Positions 44,501 to 56,780 are shown, numbered from the stretch's first letter. The stretch: 64,000 bases of DNA from Terramyces sp. JEL0728 (GCA_027603945.1 JADIIU010000059.1:16903-80902); one strand, 5' to 3'. Translations and numbers: made by a program. The notes: generated by a model not told the origin, from the sequence alone.

Positions 44501-46174
44501 TTCCACAACGTATCTCTTGGACAAGGACAGGAAGTTATTGCAGAACAAAAGCTAGAGATTGCATACAAGAATGGCGGATGGGTGATGCTGGAAAATATCC
44601 ACTTGGTTGCAAAATGGCTGCCAATTTTGGAAAAGAAATTGGAAGCTTTATCTGTTGGGGCAAACCCTTCCTTCAGAGTTTTCCTTTCAGCCGAGCCTGC
44701 AGGCGATCCTGCGTACCATATTATTCCAATCTCCATTCTTCAAGCTTCTATTAAGATAACCAACGAGCCTCCAACGGGAATGCAGGCAAATATCCACAGA
44801 GCTCTGGATAACTTTACTCAAGAGAGCATAGAAAGATGCTCAAAGGATGCTGAATTTAGAACCATCCTGTTTGCTTTATGCTATTTCCATGCTGTAGTGC
44901 TTGAAAGACGAAAGTTTGGCACTCAGGGTTGGAACAAAGGTTATCCATTTAGCACTGGCGATTTGATGATTTCAACAGATGTGCTCTACAACTACCTGGA
45001 AACCTTCTCTAAAGTGCCCTGGACCGATTTGCGATATATGTTTGGAGAAATTATGTATGGAGGCCATATCTCTGATGACTGGGATAGAATTTTATGTTCG
45101 AGTTACCTGGATGTGTATATTAGAGAGGAGATGCTTGAAGGAGGTTTCGAATTAGCTCCTGGGTTTGCCGCCCCTCCAACGTCAGACTACAAAGACTACC
45201 ATAGGTACATTGACGAAAATCTGCCACCAGAATCTCCAAACTTGTACGGCTTGCATCCAAATGCAGAAATCGGCGTCCTTTCCAAGATGGCAGATAAAAT
45301 GTTCAAAACAATTTTGGAAATGCAGCCTGGTGACACGTCTGGTGGTGGAGGTGCATCAAAGGAAGAAAAAGTGAAGGCATTCCTGGACGAAATCATGGAA
45401 AAATTGCCAGACAGCTTTAATGTGCAAGAATTAATGGCAAGAGTCGAAGAAAGAACTCCGTATATATCTGTTGCCCTGCAAGAATGTGATAGAATGAGCA
45501 TGCTGACATCGGAAATTAGAAGGTCTTTGAAGGAACTAGAGTTGGGATTGAAAGGTGATTTGACAATCTCTGAAAATATGGAAATGCTGATGAACTCGCT
45601 ATTCATGAATGAAATCCCAGCAAGATGGGACAAACTGGCGTATCCATCCATGCAACCACTCGGTGCTTGGTACGGAGATTTGCTCCAGAGAATTAGAGAG
45701 CTAGAACAATGGGTTGCAGAGTTTGCCCTTCCTTCCGTGGTATGGATGCCTGGTTTATTCAATCCCCAATCCTTCTTGACTGCTATTATGCAGACCACTG
45801 CTCGTAAGAACGAATGGCCGTTGGATCGAATGGTTCTCACTGTCGATGTAATGAAGAAAGCCAAAGACGAATTTTCTGGGGCTCCAAGAGAAGGTGCATA
45901 CATCCATGGTCTATTTATGGAAGGAGCAAGGTGGGATACCGGTACTGGAATGATCCAAGAATCTCTATTGAAGGAATTAACCCCTTCGATGCCAGTCATA
46001 TATATTAAAGCGATCCCAGTGGACAAACGCGATATGAAAGGAGTGTATGAGTGCCCAGTATATAGAACTAGACAAAGAGGTCCAACGTTTGTATGGACGT
46101 TTAACTTGAAAACAAAAGAACGGCCACAGAAATGGACATTGGCTGGTGTATGTCTGCTATGTTCTGCAGAGTAA
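32599..46174 (+). CDS. Axonemal outer-arm dynein heavy chain, beta (DNAH9/11/17) type
   Basis: Flagellar motor, 4482 residues, the expected full length. Exons 32599-33129, 33151-33478, 33500-33993, 34015-34473, 34495-38605, 38628-44215, 44237-46174; introns 21, 21, 21, 21, 22 and 21 nt, clustered at the 5' end. P-loops: AAA1 GPAGTGKT (1870-1877), AAA2 GNSGTGKS (2151-2158), AAA3 GSAGGGKT (2478-2485), AAA4 GVGGSGKQ (2821-2828). AAA1 continues [20 protein letters not shown] and CFDEFNRI, the axonemal rather than cytoplasmic pattern. The stalk coiled coils flank the microtubule-binding domain (around 41860-42750). All key motifs are intact. It shows the organism builds a motile flagellum with outer arms. 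Confidence 0.97.
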
Positions 46175-46218
46175 TAAATAGCAAGTTATTTTAATGAATA
46201 TTTATTTACACTTTAGAG

Positions 46219-48886
46219 TTAATAGTAAGCCCTATCCGGTTTGAATTTGACGACGTCTTTTTTGTTTCCAAAGATAAGCTTGCCAAGTGGATCCATTACC
46301 GTGCGTCTATCTTCCCCATACCGTATTTTGCATAAATCCCAACTGTCTTGGTCAAAACATGGGTTGTAGGTTTTGGAAACAAATTCAGAAATACTTTCCA
46401 GGTTTTCTTTTCCGGGATGCAATAGGTTTGAAAGCTTTCGAAGCAATAGGTCGCTTGCAAGGTTTAATTTGACCAGATCAATTGTGATCAATAGGATAGC
46501 AAATACTATGCAGAATGCCGAAATCAGTATCGTAGTAATTTTTAACCCAATATTGATATTTAGGATTTCTGCAGTGTCAATATTCATTGTCGGTACAATT
46601 ACATCCTCGGTATAAAATTGATTAGCTACCCCCATAATTATCATAGAGATCGGCAGCAGTAACATGTCGCTAAAATATTCATCGTCGATAACGCTTCCTG
46701 GGTTGGGGAAGAGGGACGCATCAGAAACAAAATTCTTGTTGATTGTAATACTCGCGTTGGAGAATATCGGGTAGGTCAAACTATACAGTATATCGCTTCT
46801 AAGCGGGTCATTCACGCAGCAAGAGGCTAGATAATAGCAACTTGAAGCGTTTACTGGATTTATCGATGTAATTTCTGTTTTCTTTGCGTTTGTAACCAAA
46901 TCCGTGCTGTAAAATGTCATCACTTCGGCACTGACTGCTCTCAAGTAAATTTCACATCTTCTAGTTACCATATCGGGAGACGCTTCAGATTGGCCAGTTA
47001 GGAACATTTTTGCAATGACCGTGTTTAATCCGTATTGATACTTGTCTGTTTGAATCAGGATATTTGAGGTAGAGGCTGTCGGTGTGTAGAGTGTCATACA
47101 CGAGATACTGATTGCAATTACATCTTGAACTTGACTTATCAGGTAATGTTCCGAAGGCATCCCAAGCTCTGTTTGAAAATAAGAAATGGGCACAAATTTC
47201 CAGTCATCTTCACCAGAGAAGAATACGCAATCTGCACACGAAGACATTCCACCTAAGCCAAATAGGATAGCGTTGTTTGGATCTTCAGTGAGAGTCAAAT
47301 TTGCAAGTGTCATTGGTAACGCCTTTCCTTTCCCGTTTACATCCGGTGTTGAAACCCCTTCGACGGTTATAGAAAGTTCTGATGCAATCAAGCACGCGTA
47401 AAACATGAGCGCTAGAGATTAACAAAGCAAAACCTGCGTTTCTTAGAGTCGCATTGTGGCCGCTTCCTTTTGTTGTTTCCCAAATATCCCTGACGACAGC
47501 TGTTCCATTGAACACTTTATGCATGCATTCCAAATACGCATGTCTTTGATTAACAAATGTTGCCGCATGCAACGCAAATAAACCGGTTAGTACAATCGCT
47601 ATTTTAAACATTAAACCATATAAAAAGTTGAAAAATACAATTTGGTCAATGTACAGCAATACAATTGCTAACGCCCCAAATGGAACCATAGAGAATAGCA
47701 TCAACAAGCTCTCCATTTTGTAAGTTACTCTTTCCAAATACACTTCAATGAATTTTTCCTTGCTTTTCAGGAAATATCTAATTATGGGATTGACAGATTT
47801 TCCTTTTGAAAGTTCCATTTCTGATTCCGCTTTTGCCAATGCAAGCAATTTAGATGCTTTATCTTTTGCATCTGCTTTTGGAACCATTATTTCATCATCA
47901 ATGTCCATTACATCGTTTGACAATACCGCTGGCGTTACTGCATTTTTCGTACTAAAAGGTCGAGATTCTGGCCTTGTTTTTGAAGACTGGCTAGGACTAG
48001 CTATTATTAAATTATTTTTACTAGTGCTTGCCCCAGGTGACCATTGAACGGCACTAGTTCTTGGGAATGGCACACGGTGTTCATCAGCAGGGTTTAAATC
48101 TGATGAATGAGAACCCTGCTTTGAAATCGTAGCATCAATTTGACCTTTGGAATCAATTTTCAATTTGTTGCCAGGGTCTGCGGTGGAAGATTCGCTCTGT
48201 AGATTTGAATTGCTGGGAATAGTTTCCAATACCAGAGGAACAGTGACTGGCGCTACTATAGCATTTTCGCCAGAATTACTTTTGAATAAACTTGTCCTTC
48301 GTTTTGGTACTTCTGGTTCTGGGGAGTCCAGGATTTTAATTTGGTTAGTGCTGGCACTTTTTTGAATCGTCAAAGCCTTTGGCATAGACAAGAGCAAATC
48401 CTTTATGCCTACATTTTCTGACCTTCCTCTACTCAATTTGGATTTCTCTGCTTCCTGTATTGATTGAACGTGTACTGTTTGGTCCCAACGGATCGAAGAT
48501 CGACGGTTTGTAATTATCGGAACAGGAGCTGGAGGCTCTTCATCATCAGACGAAGAGGATTCCGAGCTATCTGACTCTTCTTTTTTCAACGGCACAATTA
48601 TTATCTCTGGAACCAGATCATCCTCTTCATCTTCTTCAATTTCCGCCGAGAGTTTCTTTACCACTGTGGGCAAAGAAGATTCGTTGGAGGGGTTAGTGAG
48701 CGTAATTATAGGCGGTGTTCTATTACTAGGCAGCTCTGTGTCAGTCTCAGTTTCTTCTGGTAATATTTGGTTGCTATTTCCTCTAGCTGGCGTTGAAGGT
48801 TCGCTCAAACTTTGCCTTTGCGATCCAGATAGCCAGCCAAAGCTTGTCCTCCTGCTCTTTGACGAGCTGCGTCCTGTGCTGTCCAT
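46219..48886 (-). CDS. Large multi-pass membrane protein with disordered N-terminus, unknown
   Basis: 881 residues from exons 48886-47434 and 47411-46219, intron 22 nt. The first 370 residues are Ser/Pro-rich and disordered with Arg-Arg-x-Ser sites (KSRRTSFGW, PKRRTSLF, TNRRSSIRW) that look like basophilic-kinase targets such as PKA (inference). Then come two adjacent membrane helices (FSMVPFGALAIVLLYI, LMFKIAIVLTGLFALHAA), a third after the splice junction (LMFYACLIASELSI), a large extracytosolic domain of about 250 residues with several cysteines, a fourth helix (KITTILISAFCIVFAILLITI) and a short cytosolic tail. I do not recognise the family. The stop is 44 bp from the convergent dynein stop. 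Confidence 0.8.
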
Positions 48887-49037
48887 TAAATTTGACGGGT
48901 GACGTGAATTGAAATTACAACTTTGCAAGCTACGCTAGACCATCATCTATGATATATTAACTGCAAAGATTTAACAATCTTTGTAGATGGGACTTTCTAT
49001 AAATTCCTGCTATTCAAAAAATAGATTGATCGATTTA

Positions 49038-51747
49038 TTAAATCCAAGCTTCTCTGATCACCTTTCTTTCAGAGTAGTGGCGAGCTGCAATAATACCTCC
49101 AACGAGCGCAACAATGCTAAGAACGAGTTGAGCATAGGAAAAGTCATCCTTGAGTCTATCAAACATCTTGCTTGGCATTCTTTTAGTTAAAAATAAGTCT
49201 GTTCCGTAGGACAATACCAAACTAGTACTTTCGAGCAGTGTCTCCTTGGAAATAATTGTATTTGGATTGATAATCTGCAGGTCATAGGATAAAGTGTCTT
49301 TAGGGTTAGTGGCTATGACTGGGTGATACGGATAGAGCTGTTCTTCTTTGTCGTAGGAGGTAGGTGTATGCTTTGGTCGTCTTGGGTCAAGAACTCTTCT
49401 GCTTGCACCAAGTAAAGATCCTTGTTCCAATCCAAATATTACTTCTCTAGAAGTAATACCAGCCAAAGTGCGTGTAACTCCTAATGAGGAGATAGAGTGA
49501 GGAGAAATAAAGGTTTGCGAGATATAGGAAAAGCTAGTGTTGTGGAATGAGGAAAACGTAGGACTATAGTTAAAGGTACTTACCTAGTAGCACGAACATT
49601 GGGTTTTGCACTCTCATACAATTCTAGTACAGCAACCTCATAGTGCTTGGAGTTAATGCCCAGAGTCCCGTTCTTTGCTTTTGCTGGGCCATGATTCCAA
49701 TAAGTGTAAACGATAAAGTTTTCGCAAAACAACAGATGCATATCATTTTGCAAATCCCCTGCGCCAAATGTAGTGATTTTATGATGCAGTACTCCCGAAA
49801 CAGTATCTAGCAAATAAAGAAAAGTGGTTAAAGTGCTTTTGGTTTCGGCATAAGACAAAATAGCAACGAGATTTGGATTGAGGTATTTGTACAAGACGGA
49901 TCTATCTCCAAGAACTCGTCCTAAAGAGGCTACAGCGTTAAAATCTGCCTTTGCAACAGACACGATTTTTTCGTTTGATGGTAAAGAGAATGACCAGGTT
50001 CTAATAGTTGAAAAAGCGGTATCCAATTTGCCATTGCCAACAAAGCCCTCAAGAGTGTTGCCTTCTTGGTGGAAAAAGTACAACGAAGAAGCAGATTTGG
50101 CAAATTCCTCACGAGTAGCTTTTGTATCTGGGGTAATCAAAAGCTACATTAACTTTGCGAGTACCTGATTGTTTTCCAATAAAAATGCAAACACTGCAAC
50201 ATTAGTGTCCTTTTCAACTATATTTGTGCGAATTGTCTTTTTCACTTTATCTTTGATTTTGAAGCTTGCCGTTTGCAAGTTACCAAATAATCTTCCGGTT
50301 AGGGCATCGATTTGGATATAAATTGTTTCCTTTTCCTTTTTCCCGATAATGCTGACAACTGGAGGAGTGTCAACTCTGTAGTCTCTGCTCAAGAACACCT
50401 GGCTAGGGGTAAAGTCAAGATATTCTTGCCATGCAATTTCACCATTTGTAGTATCAATGCCGTAAGCTTTGTTTTTCTTTGTAATGAACACGGCAATTTT
50501 TTGAAAGCCGTTCAGATCACCAATAGTTTCAATAGACTTGGTCGTAAGATGTCTCTTGATGCGTGCAAAGTAGTTTTCAAGGATGGAGTTGGCTCCTGGT
50601 AATTCAATTTCCTTTGCGTGGTCGTCAACCGGCAAATCCACCATGATTGCGCCTGCAGGATAAGCTAAACTTTCTTCTAGCGTCCATTTCAGGTTTTTTT
50701 CAAAGTAATGCAACGACCCGTCATTGGTAGTAACAAACAATTTTGGAGAGTGCCCTTCTCGAGTGTGTTTGTATTCGAGCCATACCTAAATAAGTAACTT
50801 TATACCTTGTCGATATTTCCATACTTGCTTGAATCAATTTCAAACTTGTGCTCCTGATCGCTTTCAACAACGACTTGGTTACCTTGTTGATAGACGGCCG
50901 AAATGATTTCTTGGCTGCCATATTTGCTGTAGGCGTATTTCTTTATATTTTTAGAGTGCTTTTGAATAACCTGCGCTTTAAAATCATCATTGATAGTAAC
51001 AATAACGCTCTTGGTTCCTTGTTCCAATGCAAATCTGCTTCCGCCTTTAATTTGAACTGGTTTATATTGCTCATAACCAGGTATTAATTTTGACAATTCA
51101 ACCACTGCGCCAGCTCCCAATTTCACCACCTTGAGTTCATTTTCTTTCCATACTAAATAATCAGACTCTTTGTTTTGGATATAAACCAAATCTTGAACAC
51201 GAGTACCATGGAAATCAGTTTTTTGTATTTTGCCTTGGATTACAACTAAATTACCGTTGACGACCTTTCCAACTACTAATTCAGTATTAGTTCCATAAAC
51301 AAACAACCCATCTCTGAAAGCAATCCCCAAACAAGTAAAGTCCAAAGGAATAGCGTACTGAATGGCACCTTCCTTGAGTTTGTAAACTGTGTTTGGATTG
51401 TACAAATACACGGTGTCGCCTTCAACAATAAAATCCTTTGCTGCAACAGGAATTTCATTAATCAAAAACAAATCCTGATCGTGTATATAAAAATTTGAAT
51501 CCGTGAGTGTGTAAATGAGGACGTTAGTAATTGTCTTTACGACATTACTTGTTAATTCGATGCGCTGCAGAATTTCGTTTTGGTTCAAGGCGGCAATGAT
51601 GTTCTTGTCTGTAGATACTATAGTCGATTGGTGTAAACGATTGATTGAAACAGGAGTACCAATGTGTTTCTGGTGCCAATCCAGCACGCCAGCATCCTTT
51701 TCATATAAACCAAAAATGCCCACGATTAACAGGAACAATTTCACCAT
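49038..51747 (-). CDS. EMC1: EMC1, ER membrane protein complex subunit 1
   Basis: Luminal scaffold of the ER membrane insertase EMC, 882 residues. Exons from the start: 51747-50806, 50785-50165, 50143-49584, 49563-49038; introns 20, 21 and 20 nt. A signal peptide (MVKLFLLIVGIFGLYEKDAG) leads to DWHQKHIG, as expected. Beta-propeller-like PQQ strands fill the first half. The conserved C-terminal DUF1620 region is recognisable: SLGVTRTLAGITSREV, GASRRVLDPRRP, EEQLYPYHPVI. It is followed by a single membrane helix (LVLSIVALVGGIIAA). The segment between 49500 and 49563 is coding only after splicing. All parts fit EMC1. Confidence 0.94.
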
Positions 51748-52483
51748 TCAAGATTGCTTTTTGAAAATCTGAAAATTTTGAATGCTATTGTGCTGGAATA
51801 CAGATGAATTCAGTGCATTGGAAACTTTATTAACATCTTTTGTTTGAAGATTAATAATATCCGCTGCCTCAGTTGTAGGGAGCTTGCAGCTGTATAATCT
51901 TCAGTAGCGTCTTGTAATTCAGGATTTAATCAGATTAGAGCAGCGAACCATAGTATTTCAAATCAGTTGAAAACGATAATCGGAACCTGGCTTTATTTGT
52001 AAGCTGTTGCCTTATAAATTAATACAAACTCCATAAAGACGGACCGCTTGAACAGTAAAGTTTTTACTATGCGTCCAAAGTCTAGACCCTAAGAAAGAGT
52101 AACTTATACCGCCGAGTTATGCTTAAGGTCTTGATTCCGCCCGTACAGGCATCAAGACAGTGCAACCCACACACCATTGCACAAAGCATGGCTGCAATCT
52201 CTTTGCTTACGTAACAAGCAATCTTGTTCATTACATAATCGAGATAATTTCAACGGCTAATCACGCAGATAGGTAGCACAGACTATCGGGCGGGCGAATA
52301 ATTTTTTTTGCATGATGGTATTGTTGTACTTTGATCAATAGCATGACTGGTAACCACACCGACAATGTTGAAACACTTTTACCCTATCTTAAACCCAAAA
52401 CACTTTGATTTCCTTTTTAGCTGTTTGGTTATTGCGCCACTTTGCGAGATAAATCAGATTTCCCACTAAAATTCTTTGCAAAA
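51748..52483. other. 736-bp divergent intergenic region EMC1 / OPI3
   Basis: The longest gene-free stretch outside the 12-13.8 kb region. It separates two divergent start codons and is richer in G+C in its middle part (52060-52300) than typical spacers here. I saw no ORF of interest, tRNA or snRNA signature. A run of T (52310-52318) is present. A non-coding RNA or an extended promoter is possible but unsupported. Confidence 0.4.
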
Positions 52484-53199
52484 ATGGACCAGCAACTACT
52501 CTTTCTTAAAAACATTTTCAATGAAACCAATATCCAATTAATGAACGCAACTTACACTTCGTTGATCCAAGAGTCACAACAGGCCTTCCATGCCATCAAT
52601 TGGCAAACTCCGTCTTTCTGGATATCTGTTGGTACCGTTGTTTTGTCACCATTGTACTGGAACGTAGTAGCTAGAAACGAGTACAAGAACAAGACATTGA
52701 CCAAGCTATTCGGAACAAAGGAATTAGCTTGTTGGTTCTTTAGTGCCAGTGTCTTTATTTTAGGTTTATGCAGAGATTATTGCTTCACTCTTGCCATCAA
52801 AGATCAACCCCATGGCCCTGAAGCTTTCCCATTCTTGGCTCTGCCTGCTGTCGTTGCTTTTGGCTACATTATCTCCACCATTGGCTCAATGTTTGTTTTC
52901 TTTTCAATGAAAGGATTAGGAGTCCATGGAACTTATTTGGGTGATTATTTTGGAATCTTGAAAACAGAAAGAGTAACTGGATTTCCATTTAATGTCGTTG
53001 AACGTAATTTCTTGCTAACGTAGACCCTATGTATTATGGAAGCACCATGTGTTTCTTGGGAACCGCTATTTGGTACGCTTCTCCTATTGGAGTGTTTTTA
53101 TCTGCTTGGGTATTGATTGTTTATTTGATTGCTGGGGTTGGATTTGAAGAAGAATTCACAAACAAGATTTACTCTAATGCTCAAAAGAAGACTGCATAA
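52484..53199 (+). CDS. OPI3: Phospholipid N-methyltransferase, OPI3/PEMT type
   Basis: ER membrane enzyme that methylates phosphatidylethanolamine derivatives to phosphatidylcholine. Exons 52484-53003 and 53024-53199, intron 20 nt; 231 residues. Four membrane segments are visible. The SAM-binding signature region GVHGTYLGDYFGI is followed by NVVEHPMYYGSTMCFLGTA, with the EHPMYxGS motif completed exactly across the splice junction, and the C-terminal EEEF. The N-terminus contains two sequons. With the two ethanolamine kinases at 16.7-19.4 kb the window covers two steps of PE/PC synthesis. Confidence 0.95.
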
Positions 53200-53410
53200 A
53201 ATATATTCCTTTTTATTCACAAAAGTGCCATGTGGTTTTAAATGTATTTAATGACTGTGATACCGCAAACGTTAATGTCCTCGGCAAGTGGATTTCTCCT
53301 ACCAGATTAATCCCTGACCGGATTCCTTGCCAGTCGATTTGGCCAGATTCCGCTACCCACTTGTTGTTTGTGTCACTCGCAATACACGTTCAACTTTTTC
53401 TAAAGCAATC

Positions 53411-55356
53411 ATGGACAGCTATGAAAAAGCAATAGATTCCTGGAAAACAGTAAATTTGACAGACCTGCAAAAACAATTGGATGTTCAATCCCTAGCTGTA
53501 TTCCAAACTCAATCTTCCTCTCTTGAATCAAGAAAAAAACTAGCTGACCAAACCAGAGGTGCATTTTACTAATACAGAATTCAAGAAAATACCTAGCCCT
53601 GACCAAGTCCAAATTAAATCGCTTTTAAAAGAATACCAAAATGAAATCGACAGCATCAACAAGCGATCAAAGAATGCTGAATCGGCTTTTCTAAACTTGT
53701 ACAAAGTAAATATTGTTTATACAGGTGTTTGCTGAAGTTGCCGATCCATATCCGATCTTACTGGAATTGAAAAACAACTCTGAACAGAAAAATCAGCTGG
53801 AAGAATTAAAGAATGAAAATCGAAAGTTGTACAAGCAGATGGATGATTTGAATGACAAATTAGCAAATGATAAAAAGAATGAATCGCAAATTACAGAGTT
53901 GAAGCAACAAGTGAATCAATACGAGCTACTAGTAAATTTAGCTAATGTAGTTGGAAGCCAGAGTAAACGAAAAAGTAGCGGAATTGACAATGGAGCTGAA
54001 GGGTGAATTTGACGAGAGAATTAAAATTTACAAGGAAAGGTATTCACTATTGACATAGCGAACACTCATTGAATAGACAGCTCAGTCATTTAAAGGATCA
54101 AATGACTTCGCTAAAGTCAAACCAGGAATTGAATTCCACCATGAATGCAGACCATTACAATGAAGATTTGGCATTAAAACTAGCAGATATGGATATTTTA
54201 CAACTTGATTTGGAAAAAGCAAACGCAAAGAACGGCACTCTGCAAAAACAAATTGTAAATAGCTGTAATATTAGATTGTACTCAAGAATGAAATTCAAAA
54301 ACTGTCAAATCAATCTGTTCTCAAAGAGACTGAGAAGGATGTGGACAATTACAAGAACCAAATTCAAGAATTGGAATCACAGATCCACTCTATTGAAAAG
54401 ACCAACAAGCACGACCAGGAAGTTTATAAAGTCAAGGTTGTTGAGTTGGAGAGACAAGTTGCAACAAAACAGGTTGAAATCAAGCAAAAAGAGACTTTGT
54501 TGGAAGAGTATTCTGACTATGAGGAAATCAAGCGGGAATTGGAAATTATGAAAGGTTTGTACAATTAATTCAGGTGTCGAGATTGAACAAACCGATGATA
54601 ATTTACCGCTAGAAAGAATGTTGCTGGATAAAAACAAGAAGCTAGAAAATGAAAATATATCTCTAAAGAATGAATTATCCAATGTCAACGATTCATTAGA
54701 GAAAACCAAAGATCTGCATTCTAAATTACAATTTGAAACAAAGCAAAAATCAAGTCTGATTGCAAAGTTGGAATCCGATATCCATAGATTGAACGAACGC
54801 ACACCGCATTCGCCAAACGAACATCTGGAGCAACTAATGTCTGATTTCAATCCAACCAAACCCAAAAATGACAGCTCAATAATTCCAATCCTTACTTCTC
54901 AAAGGGACCGATACAGACAGCGCTACGAAGAGTCGCAGTTGGAAACCAGGTCACTAAATCAAAAGATTTCAACGCTATCTGACCAGATCAATTCTTTAAA
55001 ACAAGATAATATTTCGCTGTACGAAAAGTTAAAGTATCAAGAATCGTATGTCATTGACGTTGATGTCAACAAGTACAAGAACATGTACGAAGAGCGTATA
55101 GATCCTTTCCAGCAATTCAAGCAGAAAGAAACAAAGAGAGCCAGCAACCTCAACACTCTGGAACAAATTGCGCTGGAATTCACTAAACTATTGGTTGGAA
55201 ACAAGTATAGCAGAGTCATATTTGTAGTTTATGCCGCTATGCTGCATTTGCTTGTTTTTGTTTCTCTTTGGGAACTGATGGCGATCGAAAGCTGTAAAGG
55301 TATTCGCTATTAACCTAGTTTACGCATTAAAAGGTCCAAATCGCCCTGATACATAA
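53411..55356 (+). CDS. COY1: CASP/COY1 Golgi coiled-coil protein
   Basis: Golgi-membrane golgin related to the CUX1 splice product CASP, 603 residues. Eight exons: 53411-53558, 53578-53705, 53725-53931, 53951-54039, 54059-54254, 54275-54554, 54574-55299, 55319-55356; introns 19, 19, 19, 19, 20, 19 and 19 nt. The N-terminal hallmark WKTVNLTDLQKQLDVQ and LLKEYQNEIDSINKRSKNAE are present. Long coiled coils follow (residues 100-450), then the CASP-C segment (ILTSQRDRYRQRYEE, YVIDVDVNKYKNMYEE) and a C-terminal tail-anchor helix (IFVVYAAMLHLLVFVSLWELM). The last exon is short (KVYALKGPNRPDT); without the last intron the protein would end five residues after the helix. Confidence 0.94.
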
Positions 55357-55598
55357 TTAATATATTGTTTTTCATTTCAACGTGGTATTGTATCTATTGG
55401 GACTGATTGTTGCGATCCCCACCGAGTATTTTTCCATTCGCAGAATCGGCAACCCGTACCACACATTCGTAAAGCAGTCGGCTGATTGATCTTTTGGCAA
55501 AAAAAAATAAACTTGTGCTTGAACAATCAGCTTTGTTTACACGCGTTTCACGTGAGTTAAAGTAATGACGTATCCGCAACATTTTTAGATTTTACTAA
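55357..55598 (+). promoter_or_regulatory. PKA upstream region with E-box and CRE-like sites
   Basis: 242-bp spacer. Close to the PKA start codon lie ACGCGT (55541-55546), CACGTG (55549-55554) and TGACGTA (55566-55572), a compact cluster matching MCB-, E-box- and CRE/ATF-type sites in other fungi. The arrangement is seen directly; function is inference. A 62-codon antisense ORF here is not supported. Confidence 0.35.
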
Positions 55599-56780
55599 AT
55601 GTCATCCACAGCTAAAGTACCGGCTGTAACAGAATCACTATCGAAACTTAATGTGGATCCAAAAACCTCACCAGTCGCCGCCCCAAACCCTGCAGCAAAT
55701 GTAGCTAAACCCGCTACACAAGCAGCACCACAATCCACACCAGCAGCTCAATTACCACCTCCAAAAGGAGTGAAAGAAAAAATAAAAAAGCTCAAAATAG
55801 AAGATTTAGAAATTAGAAACACCCTGGGAACTGGTTCGTTTGGTCGCGTACATTTAGTAAAGTACAAACCAACCGGAAAGCATTATGCTATGAAAGTATT
55901 GAAAAAAGCGGAAATCATAAAGTTACGCCAAGTAGAACACACGATGAATGAAAAAAACATATTAGAACAATTGGATTTTCCATTCTTGGTGAAAATTCTA
56001 GGAACCTTTCAGGATTCAAACAACTTGTATTTGGTCCTAGAGTATGTCCAGGGTGGTGAATTATTCACGTATCTGAGAAAAAGTGGGGTAAGAGTTTGTT
56101 AATTTAGCGATTCCCAAACCACGTCGCTAGATTCTATGCAGCAGAAGTTGTGATGGCATTTGAATATTTGCATGGAAAAGATATCATTTATCGTGATTTA
56201 AAGCCTGAAAACTTGCTGATTGACCATCTCGGACACATCAAAATAACAGATTTTGGGTTTGCCAAATTTGTCCCAGATGTAACATGGACTCTGTGTGGAA
56301 CTCCAGATTACTTGGCACCAGAGATTATTCAATCAAAAGGTTACGGCAGAGCCGTTGATTGGTGGGCACTTGGCATCCTTATTTATGAAGTAGCCAATAT
56401 TTAAACGCTAGATGATTGCTGGACACCCACCATTCTATGACGAGGATCATTTTAAATTATATGAAAAAATTCTAGGCTGTAAATTAAGATTTCCCTCGCA
56501 CTTTGATCCACTAGCTAAAGATTTGGTCAAAAGACTGCTATCTCCGGACCTTTCAAAGCGCTTTGGCAACTTGAAAGATGGCGTACAAGATATTAAGCAT
56601 CACAAGTGGTTTGCAGGCGTCGATTGGGATAAATTAAAGAATTTGGAAATTCCATCGCCATACGTTCCAAAACTGAGCCATGAAGGAGATACAAGTAACT
56701 TTGATGTATATCCCGAAGATCACGAACCTTACGGAGCTACTGGACCTGATCCTCATCGTGAGCGTTTCAAAGACTTCTAA
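55599..56780 (+). CDS. cAMP-dependent protein kinase catalytic subunit
   Basis: AGC-family Ser/Thr kinase, 379 residues. Exons 55599-56087, 56108-56389, 56412-56780; introns 20 and 22 nt. An Ala/Pro-rich N-terminal extension (1-60) precedes the kinase core: [13 protein letters not shown] (Lys99), [16 protein letters not shown], the activation loop [15 protein letters not shown] with the phosphorylatable Thr, and [19 protein letters not shown] completed across the second intron. The C-tail ends FKDF, the hydrophobic motif typical of PKA. It is regulated by cAMP through regulatory subunits not in this window. Stop 58 bp from the convergent SEC1 stop. Confidence 0.95.

Noticed and set aside
45196..46026. 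276-codon ORF antisense to dynein
   Set aside because: Same reason: opposite strand of the conserved dynein C-terminal domain.
55394..55582. 62-codon ORF on the minus strand between COY1 and PKA
   Set aside because: No recognised domain, no good intron extension, and it overlaps the likely PKA promoter.
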